Counted from the stretch's first letter, positions 26,283 through 35,989 are shown. The stretch is DNA of 64,000 bases from Rhodobacter sp. Har01 (GCF_020564565.1 NZ_JAJCTD010000002.1:124001-188000); one strand, 5' to 3'. A program made the numbers and translations. Notes: a model not told the origin generated them from the letters alone.

Positions 26283-27209
26283 ATGAAAAAACTTCTTCTT
26301 GCGACCACCTTCCTGGCCGGTTCGGCGGGTCTGGCCGCTGCCGAAGTCGCGCTGAGCGGCTCGGCTGAAATGGGTATCTGGTCGAACGAGCTCGGCGACA
26401 TCGCCTTCTGGCAGGAAGTCGAAGTCAAGTTCACCATGTCCGGCACCACCGACGGCGGTCTGGAATTCGGCGCGGTCGTCGATCTCGACGAAGCTGAACT
26501 GACCCGTGGCGACGGCTCTGATGATGACGGCACCACCGTCTACGTCAAGGGCGCCTTCGGCAACCTGACCATGGGCGACACCGACGGCGCGCTTGACTGG
26601 GCCGTGCAGGATGCCGGTTCGCTGACCTCGATCGCCGACGACCACACCACGCACATCGCCTACTTCAACGCCAACGCGTATGATCCGGGCCCGGGCGACG
26701 GTCAGATCGTTCGCTACGACAACACCTTTGGTGCCATCGGCTTCGCGATCTCGGCCGAACAGGGCGACGACGGCATCGGCGCGGTTGACGACATCATCGG
26801 CGTCGGTGTGAAGTACACCGCCGATCTGGGCGGCACCGCTCTGAACCTGGGCCTCGGCTACCAGGATGCCGGCAACAACGGCTCGGTGATCGGTGTGTCG
26901 GCTGGTGCCGAACTCGCCGGTGGCTTCTCGGGCATGATCGGCTACCTGGCCTACGACAACGACGCCGCTCTGCGTGACACCCACCTCGGCGTTGGCCTGA
27001 CCTACACCACCGGTGCGCTGTCGGTTCACGCGAACTATGGCGATCTGGAAGATACCGCTGGCGTGTCGGTCGACTCGTTCGGCGTGGCCGTCAACTACGA
27101 TCTGGGCGGCGGCGCTGCGGTGCAGTTCGGCTACGGCTCGGACGTCGACATCGACGGCGTGGCTGGCTCGGGCGAACAGTGGTCGCTCGGCCTGGGCATG
27201 TCGTTCTGA
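26283..27209 (+). CDS. Rhodobacter-type outer-membrane porin
   Basis: 308 residues. A signal peptide MKKLLLATTFLAGSAGLAAA is followed by EVALSGSAEMGIW and alternating beta-strand sequence to a C-terminal phenylalanine (GLGMSF), the outer-membrane insertion signal. It resembles the 16-stranded general porin of Rhodobacter capsulatus/blasticus, rich in Asp and Gly, with an acidic third loop. Codon use differs from neighbours: more GCT, GGT and CGT, as expected for very high expression. A strong terminator follows. Confidence 0.95.
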   Translation: MKKLLLATTFLAGSAGLAAAEVALSGSAEMGIWSNELGDIAFWQEVEVKFTMSGTTDGGLEFGAVVDLDEAELTRGDGSDDDGTTVYVKGAFGNLTMGDTDGALDWAVQDAGSLTSIADDHTTHIAYFNANAYDPGPGDGQIVRYDNTFGAIGFAISAEQGDDGIGAVDDIIGVGVKYTADLGGTALNLGLGYQDAGNNGSVIGVSAGAELAGGFSGMIGYLAYDNDAALRDTHLGVGLTYTTGALSVHANYGDLEDTAGVSVDSFGVAVNYDLGGGAAVQFGYGSDVDIDGVAGSGEQWSLGLGMSF

Positions 27210-27232
27210 TCTGACGATCAGGCACATCACGG

Positions 27233-27263
27233 AAGGGCGGGCTTCGGCCCGCCCTTTCCTTTT
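27233..27263 (+). terminator. intrinsic terminator of the porin gene
   Basis: A 10-bp stem AAGGGCGGGC / GCCCGCCCTT closed by a stable TTCG tetraloop (27233-27256) is followed by TCCTTTT. It lies 23 bp past the porin stop. Confidence 0.88.
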
Positions 27264-27340
27264 GCGGGCGCGGGTTTCTTCCCTTTGCCCGGACCCGGCG
27301 CTAGGGTGCGCGCGTCGTTGATGACTGACCGGAGCGCGCC

Positions 27341-29512
27341 ATGGCCGACCCCGCCAAGACTGGCCTGAAGACCGCCTATGCAGCGGCGATGGCCCGTCTG
27401 CAAGCCGGCCGCAAGGCCGAGGCGCTGGAGCTGTTCGGGGCAATCCACGCCGCCAACCCGCGCATCGCCGAGGTCGAATACCAGATCGCCCGGCTGTTCA
27501 CCGAATTCGACCGCTTCGACCGCGCCCTGACCCATGCCGAGGCCGCGGCCGCGCTGGCCCCCGCCCAACCGGCGGTCTGGACAGCCTGGGCCGAAACCGC
27601 CGCGCTGGACGGCCGTGCCCCGGCGCGCAAGGCCTGTCTCGCGGCGCTGAAAGCCGCCCCCCTGCCGCCCGACCTGCGCCAGACCCTGGCTGCCCGCTTT
27701 GGCCCCGCGGCCGCGCAATCGCGGCCCGCCACCGGCGGGGCGCCGGCACCGGCACTCAAGGCGCTGCTGGCCCTTGTCAGTGCCGGCAAGCACGCCGAGG
27801 CCGAGGCCGAGGCGGCCCGCATCCTGTCGGCACACCCCGGCTGCGCGCTGGCCGCCAATGTTCGCGGCGCCGCGCTGGCCGCCCTGGGCCGTCCAGACGA
27901 AGCGCTGGCGGCCTATCGCGGCGCGCTGGCCATCGACGCCGGCTATGCCGAGGCGCATGCCAACATGGCCCCGGTGCTGGCCCACCTGGGCCGGCTGCCC
28001 GAGGCGATTGCGACCTATCGCGCCGCCATCGCCCGCGCGCCCGACCTGCTGACGGCGCTGAACGGGTTGGGCCAGTTGCTGCTGACCCAGGGCCAACCCA
28101 AGCCCGCGCTGCACTGGCTGGACCGCGCCGCCGCCCTGGCCCCCGACCGGGCCGACATCGCCCAGGCCCAGGGCAATGCCCTGACCGTGCTGCGCGACTA
28201 CCCCGCTGCCGTTGCGGCCTTTGACCGCGCCGTGCGGCTGACCCGCCGCAAGGCCGCGCTGCCGCTGATGATGCTGGCGCAAGCCAGGGCCCATGTCGGC
28301 GACGACGCCCGCGCCGAAGCCGATTTCGCCGCCGCCCGCGCGCTGGAGCCGAAGAACGCGGTGATCCTGGGCGCCGACGGCGTCTTTCTGCAGGGCCTTG
28401 GGCGGTTTGCCGAAGCCGAGGCCCGCTTTCTGGACGCGATCGCCGGCGACCCTGCCGCGGGCGAGCCGTATCGGCTGTACTACGCCTCGCACAAGGCGCG
28501 CGCGGATGAGCCGATGCTGGCCCAGATGCAGGCCCGCTTTGCCGACCCCGCCACGCCCGACCGCGACCGAATGGCATTGGGCTTTGCCCTGGCCAAGGCG
28601 CTGGAGGATGTGAAGGACCACGCCCGCGTGTTCGACTATCTTGACCCGGCGAATGCGCTGATGCGCAAGCTGCACCCCTATGACATTGCCGAACGCGAGG
28701 ATCAGGTGTCGCGCCTGATCGAGGCGATGGAGGGGATGGACTGGGAGGGGACGCGCGTCCCCGACCCGACCGCGGCCGCGCCGATCTTTGTCACCGGGAT
28801 GCCGCGGTCGGGAACGACCCTGGTCGAGCAGATCATCGCCAGCCATTCCCGCGTCACCGGCGCGGGCGAACTGGCCGATGGCACAGTGTCCGCGCTAAGG
28901 CTGCTGGTCGGCGGGTCTGGCGGCGGATTCCGCCGCGCCCCGGGCATTCCGCCGGCCGATTTCGCCCGGCTGGGCTACGACTATGCCGCGATGATCCGCA
29001 GCCGGTTTCCGCAGGCCGACCGCATCACCGACAAGTCGATCCAGACCTACCTGACGCTGGGCCTTGCCCGGCTGGCGATGCCCAAGGCCCGCTTCATTGT
29101 GGTGCGCCGCGATCCGCGCGACACCCTGCTGTCGATCTACAAGAACGTCTTCCCTGAAGGCACCCACCTTTACGCCTATGATCAGGTCGACCTCGCCCGC
29201 ACCTATTCGACCTTCGTCCGCATGGTCGATTTCTGGCGTGCCCGCGTGCCCGGCTGGTTCCACGAGATCCAGTATGAGGATCTGGTCGCCGACCCCGAGC
29301 CGCAATCGCGCGCCCTGATCGCCGCCTGCGGGCTGGACTGGGAGGAGGCCTGCCTGAATTTCCACCAGAACACCCGCAAGGTGGAAACGCTGAGCGTCTG
29401 GCAGGTGCGGCAGCCGATCTCCAGCGGTTCGGTCCGCGCGTGGGAGCGGTATGCCGACCGGCTGGCCCCGATGATCGACCGGCTGCGCGCCGACGGGCAC
29501 ATCAAGGACTGA
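27341..29512 (+). CDS. TPR-repeat protein fused to a sulfotransferase domain
   Basis: 723 residues. About residues 1-430 are tetratricopeptide-type helix pairs (alanine-rich, with repeats such as AEAHANMAPVLAHLGRLPEAIATYRAAI). The C-terminal part begins with TGMPRSGTTLVEQIIASHS at about 485-503, the 5'-phosphosulfate loop of PAPS-dependent sulfotransferases, and includes VVRRDPRDTLLSIYKNVF, the 3'-phosphate-binding segment. It should transfer sulfate from PAPS to a protein or glycan, with TPRs choosing the partner. No signal peptide is seen, so it acts in the cytoplasm. yggS follows after four bases. Confidence 0.88.
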   Translation: MADPAKTGLKTAYAAAMARLQAGRKAEALELFGAIHAANPRIAEVEYQIARLFTEFDRFDRALTHAEAAAALAPAQPAVWTAWAETAALDGRAPARKACLAALKAAPLPPDLRQTLAARFGPAAAQSRPATGGAPAPALKALLALVSAGKHAEAEAEAARILSAHPGCALAANVRGAALAALGRPDEALAAYRGALAIDAGYAEAHANMAPVLAHLGRLPEAIATYRAAIARAPDLLTALNGLGQLLLTQGQPKPALHWLDRAAALAPDRADIAQAQGNALTVLRDYPAAVAAFDRAVRLTRRKAALPLMMLAQARAHVGDDARAEADFAAARALEPKNAVILGADGVFLQGLGRFAEAEARFLDAIAGDPAAGEPYRLYYASHKARADEPMLAQMQARFADPATPDRDRMALGFALAKALEDVKDHARVFDYLDPANALMRKLHPYDIAEREDQVSRLIEAMEGMDWEGTRVPDPTAAAPIFVTGMPRSGTTLVEQIIASHSRVTGAGELADGTVSALRLLVGGSGGGFRRAPGIPPADFARLGYDYAAMIRSRFPQADRITDKSIQTYLTLGLARLAMPKARFIVVRRDPRDTLLSIYKNVFPEGTHLYAYDQVDLARTYSTFVRMVDFWRARVPGWFHEIQYEDLVADPEPQSRALIAACGLDWEEACLNFHQNTRKVETLSVWQVRQPISSGSVRAWERYADRLAPMIDRLRADGHIKD

Positions 29513-29516
29513 CGTG

Positions 29517-30179
29517 ATGGCACTGGCAGAGATCAACGCACGGGTGCGCGCGGCGGAACGGGCGGCGGGGCGGCCCGAGGGCAGCGTCCGGCTGATCGCG
29601 GTGTCGAAGGTGCAGCCCGAGGCGCGGGTCCGGGCGGTGCTGGACGCCGGCCACCGGGTGTTCGGCGAGAACTACGTGCAGGAGGCGGCAGCGAAATGGC
29701 CGGCCTGGAAGGCACGGTTTCCGGGGGTGGAGCTGCACATGATCGGGCCGTTGCAGACCAACAAGGCCAAGGTCGCGGTCGAGTTGTTCGACGCGATCCA
29801 CACCGTCGATCGGCCCTCGCTGGCGGAAAGGCTGGCCCGGCTGGCCGAGGCCCGGGGGGCCTGCCCGCAGCTTTTCGTGCAGGTGAACACCGGGGCCGAG
29901 CCGCAGAAGGCGGGCGTTCTGCCGGATGAGACCGATGGCTTCGTGGCCGCGGTGCGCGGCATGGGCCTGCCGGTGCAGGGCCTGATGTGCATTCCGCCCG
30001 AAGGGCAGGACAGCACCCCGCATTTCGCGATGCTGGCGGCGCTGGCCGCCCGCAACGGCCTGACCGGGTTGTCGATGGGCATGAGCGCGGATTTCGAAGC
30101 CGCCATCGCGGCGGGCGCCACCCATGTCCGCGTCGGCAGCGCGATCTTCGGCGACCGCGACTACGGCGGACGCGCCTAG
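29517..30179 (+). CDS. YggS family PLP homeostasis protein
   Basis: 220 residues. A single-domain alanine-racemase-like TIM barrel; the PLP lysine is in LIAVSKVQP (about 33-41), followed by GENYVQEA, HMIGPLQTNK and the C-terminal SMGMSADFEAAI...VRVGSAIFG. These proteins bind PLP without known catalysis and balance PLP and amino-acid pools. ATG at 29517, four bases after the sulfotransferase stop; its end overlaps the convergent amylosucrase gene end by four bases. Confidence 0.94.
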   Translation: MALAEINARVRAAERAAGRPEGSVRLIAVSKVQPEARVRAVLDAGHRVFGENYVQEAAAKWPAWKARFPGVELHMIGPLQTNKAKVAVELFDAIHTVDRPSLAERLARLAEARGACPQLFVQVNTGAEPQKAGVLPDETDGFVAAVRGMGLPVQGLMCIPPEGQDSTPHFAMLAALAARNGLTGLSMGMSADFEAAIAAGATHVRVGSAIFGDRDYGGRA

Positions 30180-32059
30180 GTCAGCCAGAGGCGCGCATAG
30201 GGCGGCAGGGCGATCTGGCCCTGAGGCGCGGCAACCGGGTGGTCCGACAGCGCGTCGTGCATCAGGCTGGCGCCTTCCGCCCGCGCCCAGGTTTCGGAGA
30301 GCTGCGTCCAACCTTCGGTGAAGTTGAACAGGCCCAGGATCGCCCCGATCGGCGCGGCCCGGCGAAAGGCGAAGACGCCCGGCACGCCGGTTTGCAGCAC
30401 CTGCGTCGGGTGCGCGGCATGCAGCCCCGGCGTGGTGCGGCGACGGGCGAGGATGGCCTTGGTTCCCCGGAACACCCGCGCCGCCGGGGTCTCGGCGGTG
30501 TGGCGCGTCGCCGCCAGTGCCCAGTCGATGCGCGGGCGATGCACCCAGCGGCTGTCATGGGCATGGGAGGGATCGCTCAGATACGAATGGTCGTTCGTGA
30601 ACGCGAGTTCATCTCCCATATAGATCAAGGGGATGCCGCCGAAGCTGGCGATCAGCGCGTGGCCCAGCAGGATGCGCTGCACGGCAAGGTCCACCTCGGC
30701 GGGGTCGGCGTCTGCAAGGCCCTTCTCCAGCCCGGCCAGGCTGGCAAAGCTGCCCGATACCCGCTTGTCGCCGGTGGCCGGGTTGACCTGGAACAACGCG
30801 CCCCGGGCGAAGCTGCCGGGAAAGCTGCCGTCGTAGAAATCCGACAGGAAGGCGCGATGAGCGTGGCCCGAGAAGCCCAGGGCGCGCGCGTCCTCGTCCG
30901 TCACCGCCCAGCCGATGTCATCATGGCAGCGGATGTAGGTGGCATAGGTCGCGTTGGTCAGCCGGTCGGGGAAATGCGTGCCCAGCACATGCGTCATCAA
31001 CCGCGTATCGCGGGTGGCCAGCGCGCTCCAGAATTGCACCATCAGGCTGTTGTGGTAGGCGAGGTTGCCCTCGCGCCCGTCATGCCGGCCGCGGCCGAGA
31101 TAGGGCAGCATCTCGGCGGGCGCGACGATCGCCTCGGCCAGATGAATGACCGCCGGCGCCGCGATGCGGCTGCAGGCCCGCAACGCCTGCAGGATCATGT
31201 GGACCTCGGGTTCCGACTGGCAGCGGGTACCCGGGCGCTTCCACATGAAGGCCACGGCGTCCAGGCGCAGCACGTCAACGCCCTTGTTGGCCAGGTGCAG
31301 CATCACCTCGACGATTTCCAGAAAGACCTGCGGGTTGGCCCAGTTCAGGTCCCACTGATGTTCGTTGAAGGTGGTCCAGACCCATTTGCCGATCTGCGGG
31401 TAATGGGTGAAGTTGCCGGGCGCGTTGTCGGGGAAGACCTCGACAAGGGTTTCCTCAAACCGCTTTGGCATCGTCTCCGAATCGAACATCAGGTAGTAGT
31501 CCTGATACTTGCGCTCGCCCTTAGCGGCCTTTTTCGCCCAGGCGTGTTCCTTGGCGGTGTGGTTCAGCACCAGATCGACGCAAAGCGAGATGCCGCGGTC
31601 GCGCAGGGCACGGGCGGCGGTTTCCAGATCGGCCATCGTGCCCAGCGCGGGGTTCACCGCGCGGTAGTCCATCACCGAATAGCCGCCGTCGCTGTCGCCG
31701 GGGCGCGGCTTCAGGCAGGGCATGAAATGCACGTAGCTGATGCCCAGGTCCTGCAGGTAATCCAGCCTTTCCAGCACCTTGGGGATCGTGCCGGCAAACC
31801 TGTCGATGTAGAACACATACCCCGCCATGTCGGGGCGCTGGAACCAGTCGGGTTCAAGGTCGCGCTTCAGGTCAAGGTGCTTGAGGTCGGCCGGACGGTC
31901 CGCCCAGGCCCGGCGCAGCGCCTTGAGCAGCGCCGCCCGGAACGCCGGATACTCGGCCCGCGCGCCATACAGCGCCTCGAGCATCGGCCAGAGGTCGGGC
32001 GCCGAGCGTTCCAGCCGCAGCGCGAAGATCTCGTCTTCCGCGGAAAGCGGCTTGGCCAT
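30176..32059 (-). CDS. amylosucrase-like glycoside hydrolase family 13 enzyme
   Basis: 627 residues, close to the about 630-650 of amylosucrases. The helical N-terminal domain (about 1-75) precedes the (beta/alpha)8 barrel. Catalytic residues are the nucleophile Asp267 in VLRLDAVAF, the acid Glu309 in IHLAEAIVA and Asp380 in IRCHDDIGW; the last motif is characteristic of the amylosucrase subfamily. Such enzymes build alpha-1,4-glucan from sucrose or cleave sucrose. No signal peptide, so intracellular. No glycogen or sucrose genes are adjacent. Sucrose phosphorylase-like or trehalose-acting relatives cannot be excluded. Confidence 0.87.
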   Translation of the reverse strand: MAKPLSAEDEIFALRLERSAPDLWPMLEALYGARAEYPAFRAALLKALRRAWADRPADLKHLDLKRDLEPDWFQRPDMAGYVFYIDRFAGTIPKVLERLDYLQDLGISYVHFMPCLKPRPGDSDGGYSVMDYRAVNPALGTMADLETAARALRDRGISLCVDLVLNHTAKEHAWAKKAAKGERKYQDYYLMFDSETMPKRFEETLVEVFPDNAPGNFTHYPQIGKWVWTTFNEHQWDLNWANPQVFLEIVEVMLHLANKGVDVLRLDAVAFMWKRPGTRCQSEPEVHMILQALRACSRIAAPAVIHLAEAIVAPAEMLPYLGRGRHDGREGNLAYHNSLMVQFWSALATRDTRLMTHVLGTHFPDRLTNATYATYIRCHDDIGWAVTDEDARALGFSGHAHRAFLSDFYDGSFPGSFARGALFQVNPATGDKRVSGSFASLAGLEKGLADADPAEVDLAVQRILLGHALIASFGGIPLIYMGDELAFTNDHSYLSDPSHAHDSRWVHRPRIDWALAATRHTAETPAARVFRGTKAILARRRTTPGLHAAHPTQVLQTGVPGVFAFRRAAPIGAILGLFNFTEGWTQLSETWARAEGASLMHDALSDHPVAAPQGQIALPPYARLWLT

Positions 32060-32117
32060 GGTCGTCCCCCCGTTTTGCGCACAGGTTAGGAAAGCCAAAG
32101 CGGTTTGGAAAGCAGAA

Positions 32118-32621
32118 TCAGCCAGGCACGATCAGCCGGCCGCCGGGCGACAGGCGATTGGCGATCCACCGAAGGTCAGGCCGCGAGAACGCCACGCAGC
32201 CGGCGGTGGGGAACCCGGGCCGCCGCCAGGCGTGCAGGAAGATGGCCGAGCCGCGGCCCTTCTCGGGATAGGGCCAGTTCCAGTCGGTGATCAGCACAAG
32301 GTCATACAGCGGATCGGCCCGCCGCAGGCTTTCGTGCGAGAACCGGTGCGGGGCGCGGACCATCAGGTTGTAGTCGGGGTCGCGCAGATCGTCCGACCAC
32401 AGGTCGCCGGGCCCGATGGGAACGGCCCATCCGGGCACCTGCCCGCGCGCCAGCCGGTCGGGGCGAAAGAGGCAACCGACGATGCGGTGCATGCCGGCGG
32501 GGGTGCAGCCATCGCCCTCGCGCTTGTGCCGGGTGATGCCGCCGCGGCCCAGCGTGCAGGGAAACCGCCGGCCGGCAAAACGCGCGCCCATCGGCGTGAC
32601 GACGATATCTTCGACGCTCAC
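32118..32621 (-). CDS. L,D-transpeptidase (YkuD-fold) family protein
   Basis: 167 residues. The catalytic region [19 protein letters not shown] matches the YkuD pattern of a histidine followed by a short loop and T/S-x-G-C (Cys about 144). Earlier segments [17 protein letters not shown] also fit. No signal peptide is seen at this start, unlike classical periplasmic L,D-transpeptidases, so it belongs with the short YkuD-fold proteins whose location is unclear. Start ATG overlaps the ribA stop (ATGA), indicating coupling with ribA. Confidence 0.85.
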   Translation of the reverse strand: MSVEDIVVTPMGARFAGRRFPCTLGRGGITRHKREGDGCTPAGMHRIVGCLFRPDRLARGQVPGWAVPIGPGDLWSDDLRDPDYNLMVRAPHRFSHESLRRADPLYDLVLITDWNWPYPEKGRGSAIFLHAWRRPGFPTAGCVAFSRPDLRWIANRLSPGGRLIVPG

Positions 32622-33706
32622 AAGAGATGCCCCGACTTGGCGGCCTTGGTCGCCAGATAGCCGGCATTCTGTGGCGTGTGGCCGACCTTGAGCGGCACCC
32701 GCTCGGCCACCGTCAGGCCGCAGGATTCCAGCATCGCCACCTTGCGCGGGTTGTTGGTCAACAGACGCACCGCGGAAAAACCCATCTTGCGCAGGATCTC
32801 GGCGCCGATGCGGAAATCGCGCTCGTCGTCTTCAAAGCCCAGCCGGTGGTTGGCCTCGACCGTGTCGAACCCCTGATCCTGCAAGGCATAGGCGCGCAGC
32901 TTGTTGGCAAGGCCGATCCCCCGCCCCTCCTGGTTCAGGTAGAGCAGCACGCCGGCGCCTGCCTCGCCCATCTGGGCCAGAGCTGCGCGCAGCTGCGGGC
33001 CGCAGTCGCATTTCAGCGACCCCAGCACATCGCCGGTGAAACAGGCCGAGTGCAGCCGGGCCAGAACGGGGCGGGCGCGGTCGGGCTGGCCCACCTCGAT
33101 GGCGTAATGCTCATCCCCGCCGTCCTCGGGGCGGAAGATGTGCACTCGGCCCAGGCCCGCCGCGGCGATCGGCAGGCGGGCGGCAACCACCTCATCCAGG
33201 GGCGAGAGCCGGGCCAGTTCGGGCGCGATCTCGTCCAGCCGCAACAGCGTCAGCGCGTTCTCTGCGGCCAGCACAAGTGGATGGTCCACCCGCACCAAGA
33301 GCGCCGCCGGCAGCAGCCGCGCCGACTTGGCCAGCGCCAGCGCCGCCCGGTGCAGCCCGGCCCCGCCGCCGCGCATGGCCCGCAACGGCCCCTTCATCGG
33401 CACCCGCAGGTCATCAACCGGGTCGGCCAGCGCGGCGATCCAGTCCACGTCGGCTTCGGCCGGCACCGCCACCCGCACAAGGTCTGTATCATAGGCCGCC
33501 GTCTTGAGCGTCACCGCCCGGCGCGCCGTCAGCGCCAGTTCAGGCAGACCGAACCGCCGCAGGTCGGCCAGCCGCGCCGGGGTCAACGCCTCGACCGCCA
33601 CGGCCAGCGCCGCCTCACCCGCCCCGGTCAGCACCACCGGCACGCCCATGCGCAGATCGCCCCGCGCGCGGGTCATCCGTTCGACGATGCTGGGGGCAAG
33701 GGTCAT
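32618..33706 (-). CDS. ribA: GTP cyclohydrolase II with degenerate N-terminal domain
   Basis: 362 residues. The C-terminal half (about 180-362) is GTP cyclohydrolase II, first enzyme of riboflavin synthesis: zinc cysteines Cys222, Cys233 and Cys235 in [17 protein letters not shown], and the [11 protein letters not shown] loop. The first about 170 residues resemble a worn-down DHBP synthase (RibB) domain, but the RENEGD acidic motif that binds metal is absent, so only the cyclohydrolase activity is expected. Coupled to the downstream L,D-transpeptidase-like gene. Diverges from the response regulator with a 149-bp spacer. Confidence 0.9.
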   Translation of the reverse strand: MTLAPSIVERMTRARGDLRMGVPVVLTGAGEAALAVAVEALTPARLADLRRFGLPELALTARRAVTLKTAAYDTDLVRVAVPAEADVDWIAALADPVDDLRVPMKGPLRAMRGGGAGLHRAALALAKSARLLPAALLVRVDHPLVLAAENALTLLRLDEIAPELARLSPLDEVVAARLPIAAAGLGRVHIFRPEDGGDEHYAIEVGQPDRARPVLARLHSACFTGDVLGSLKCDCGPQLRAALAQMGEAGAGVLLYLNQEGRGIGLANKLRAYALQDQGFDTVEANHRLGFEDDERDFRIGAEILRKMGFSAVRLLTNNPRKVAMLESCGLTVAERVPLKVGHTPQNAGYLATKAAKSGHLL

Positions 33707-33855
33707 GGCGCTCTCCTGCCCCCTTGCATACCCGCGCGATGACAGGATTGAAACATTCGCCGCGCCGGCGACACGTCCGCGTGACGGGGCCGTTGCAATT
33801 CTTGCGGGTTGCGTGACCCGGGCGCATGTGAACCTCACAAGAAACGGAGGCCCCC

Positions 33856-34542
33856 ATGGCAACCCTGCGGAAAATCCTTCTGGTCGACGATGACGACGAC
33901 CTGCGCGAGGCGCTTTCGGAACAGCTGGTGATGACCGAGGACTTCGACGTGTTCGAGGCCCGCACCGGCGCCGAGGGCATGGAGAAGGCCAAGGCCGCGA
34001 TCTACGACCTGGTGATCCTGGACGTGGGCCTGCCCGATACCGACGGCCGCGAGCTGTGCCGCCGGATGCGCAAGGTGGGCGTGAAATGCCCGATCATGAT
34101 GCTGACCGGCCATGACACCGACAGCGACACCATCCTGGGCCTTGATTCGGGCGCCAATGATTATGTCACCAAGCCGTTCAAGTTTCCGGTCCTGCTGGCC
34201 CGAATCCGGGCGCAATTGCGCACGCATGAACAGTCGGAAGACGCGATCTTCCAGCTTGGTCCCTATACCTTCAAGCCGGCCCAGAAGATGCTGCTGGACG
34301 AGCGGGAAAAGAAGATCCGGCTGACCGAGAAAGAGACCAACATCCTGAAATTCCTGTATCGCGCGCAGTCGGGCGTGGTCGCACGGGACGTGCTGCTGCA
34401 TGAGGTCTGGGGCTACAACGCGGGTGTCACCACCCACACGCTTGAGACCCACATCTACCGCCTGCGCCAGAAGATCGAGCCCGATCCTTCCAACGCGCGG
34501 CTGCTGGTCACCGAAAGCGGCGGCTACAGATTGGTCGCCTGA
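33856..34542 (+). CDS. OmpR/PhoB-family response regulator without adjacent kinase
   Basis: 228 residues. The receiver domain (about 5-120) has the acidic pocket DDDD, phosphorylation Asp in [12 protein letters not shown] (about 55) and the Lys in YVTKPFKFP (about 108). The C-terminal winged helix (about 130-228) ends [11 protein letters not shown]. No histidine kinase gene is nearby. The high conservation and orphan state recall essential alphaproteobacterial regulators such as CenR, but this is not settled by the sequence alone. A small-RNA-like module follows 40 bp downstream. Confidence 0.92.
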   Translation: MATLRKILLVDDDDDLREALSEQLVMTEDFDVFEARTGAEGMEKAKAAIYDLVILDVGLPDTDGRELCRRMRKVGVKCPIMMLTGHDTDSDTILGLDSGANDYVTKPFKFPVLLARIRAQLRTHEQSEDAIFQLGPYTFKPAQKMLLDEREKKIRLTEKETNILKFLYRAQSGVVARDVLLHEVWGYNAGVTTHTLETHIYRLRQKIEPDPSNARLLVTESGGYRLVA

Positions 34543-34582
34543 GCGCCGGAATCTCGCCGGATTCACGGTCTATTAACTGAAA

Positions 34583-34694
34583 CGTGCGAGAGAGGTGATG
34601 TAGTCTCTTGCGACGGGTTCCCCTTGCCGTGCCGGGGTTATGACACGGCTCCTCCCTGTTGGACCTGGCCGGGCTTCGTGCCCGGCCTTTTTTT
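34583..34694 (+). ncRNA. candidate anti-Shine-Dalgarno small RNA, module A
   Basis: Three stems in 112 bp: GCGAGAGA/TCTCTTGC (34586-34611), GCCGTG/CACGGC (34626-34649) and the terminator GGCCGGGC/GCCCGGCC (34667-34687) with seven T. Between stems 2 and 3 is single-stranded CCTCCCTGTTGGAC (34651-34664), able to pair with ribosome-binding sites. The same 14 bases recur in module B. A free transcript or a processed 3' UTR of the response regulator mRNA are both possible. Confidence 0.45.
34667..34694 (+). terminator. intrinsic terminator after the response regulator/module A
   Basis: An 8-bp GC stem GGCCGGGC / GCCCGGCC with TTCGT loop, followed by TTTTTTT. It runs to the stop codon of the convergent MFS gene. 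Confidence 0.88.
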
Positions 34695-35914
34695 CAGTCC
34701 ATCCGCAGGCGCAGGGTGATGTAGGCCAGGATCAGCACGGCCGCGCCCAGGCAGATTGCATAGGGCAGTTGCAGCGCGGCCACCGGGCCAAGCGGCGCGC
34801 CCAGGGCCACGATCGCGCCCCCGGTCAGGCTGCCAAAGGCCGAGGGCCCGGTGCCGAAGAACCGGTAGGCCGCGTTCACCCGGCCCAGCAGCGGCGCCGG
34901 GATGTGGCGTTGGCGATAGCTGACGGTGGCGATGTTCCACAACAGCGCGGTGAAGGCCTCGACCGCCATCGCGGTGCCGGCGGCCCAGGGGCTGCGGGTG
35001 AAACCCAGCGTCGCCGCGGCCAGCGCAAAGCCCGCCACGCCGATCACCAGCCCGGCCTTCGGCCCGGTGCGCCGCAGCACGGCGGGGCCGATCAGGCTGC
35101 CCGCCAGCCCGCCGCCCGCCACCGCGGCCATCATCACGCCATAGGCCGCCGGCCCCATGCCCAGCACCTCTTGCGCATACAGAACCACCAGCGCCCAGAA
35201 GATCGAGGCGGCAAAGTTGAACGCCCCCAGCGCCAGCGCCATCCGCCGCAGCACCGGATGCCGCCACAGGAACACCAGCCCCTCGCGCAGCGCCGGCCCG
35301 AAGGGCTGCGGTACCGCCTTGCGCGCCGGGGGCAGCGCCATCCGCAGCGTCAGCGCCACCGCGCCCGCCAGCATTGCCGCCTGCAGCCCGAAGGGCAGCG
35401 CCACCGCGACGCCGATCAGCAGGCCCGCCAGCGGTGGCCCGGCGAACTGACCCGCCACCTGCTCGGCGCTCCACAACAGGCCGTTGGCATCTTCAAGCCG
35501 GTCTTTCGGCACCACGGCGGGCAGGAAGCTTTGCGCGGTGTTGTCGCGCAAGACCTCGGCCGTGCCCAGGGCAAAGGCCAGCGCGGCCAGCAACATCGCA
35601 GCACCCGTGCCGGGCGGGGCCAGCAGGGCCAGCGCCAGCAGCGCCGCCGCCACCCCGACACGGGCCAGATCGGCGGCAACCAGCGCCCGGACATGGTCGA
35701 AACGGTCGGTCAGCACGCCCGCCGGCAGGGCGAACAAGAGCCAGGGCACCTGCCGCGCCGCCGCGACCAGCCCGATCAGCAGCGGATCGCGCGTCAGCAG
35801 GGTGGCAAGCCAGGGGATGGCCACCGCCACCACGCCATCCCCCAGGTTGGTGGCCGTGGACGAGGCGAACAGCAGGCGGAAATTGCGGGTCCGCCACAGC
35901 GTTGAGTCGAACAT
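34694..35914 (-). CDS. MFS transporter (enterobactin-exporter-like)
   Basis: 406 residues with about 12 predicted membrane helices. The N-terminus LWRTRNFRLLFASSTATNLGDGVVAVAIPWLA and the loop DRFDHVRALVAADL (motif A-like, between TM2 and TM3) fit the MFS_3/EntS-like exporter group. Substrate is unknown; drugs or siderophore-like compounds are common for the group. The ATG at 35914 fits homology; an upstream in-frame extension has no membrane-protein character. It lies between the two small-RNA-like modules and is antiparallel to both. Confidence 0.9.
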   Translation of the reverse strand: MFDSTLWRTRNFRLLFASSTATNLGDGVVAVAIPWLATLLTRDPLLIGLVAAARQVPWLLFALPAGVLTDRFDHVRALVAADLARVGVAAALLALALLAPPGTGAAMLLAALAFALGTAEVLRDNTAQSFLPAVVPKDRLEDANGLLWSAEQVAGQFAGPPLAGLLIGVAVALPFGLQAAMLAGAVALTLRMALPPARKAVPQPFGPALREGLVFLWRHPVLRRMALALGAFNFAASIFWALVVLYAQEVLGMGPAAYGVMMAAVAGGGLAGSLIGPAVLRRTGPKAGLVIGVAGFALAAATLGFTRSPWAAGTAMAVEAFTALLWNIATVSYRQRHIPAPLLGRVNAAYRFFGTGPSAFGSLTGGAIVALGAPLGPVAALQLPYAICLGAAVLILAYITLRLRMD

Positions 35915-35989
35915 GCGCGCGACCCTGTCGCAGGCCGCAACCGGGGTCAAGCAACCCGGGGTTGTGGCCAAAAAGCCATGCATCGGAAG

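Noticed and set aside
26153..26368. A 71-codon plus-strand frame overlapping the porin start
   Set aside because: It runs out of frame into the porin signal peptide region and has no protein-like features.
29987..32089. A 700-codon plus-strand frame over the amylosucrase gene
   Set aside because: Antisense shadow of a gene with intact catalytic motifs.
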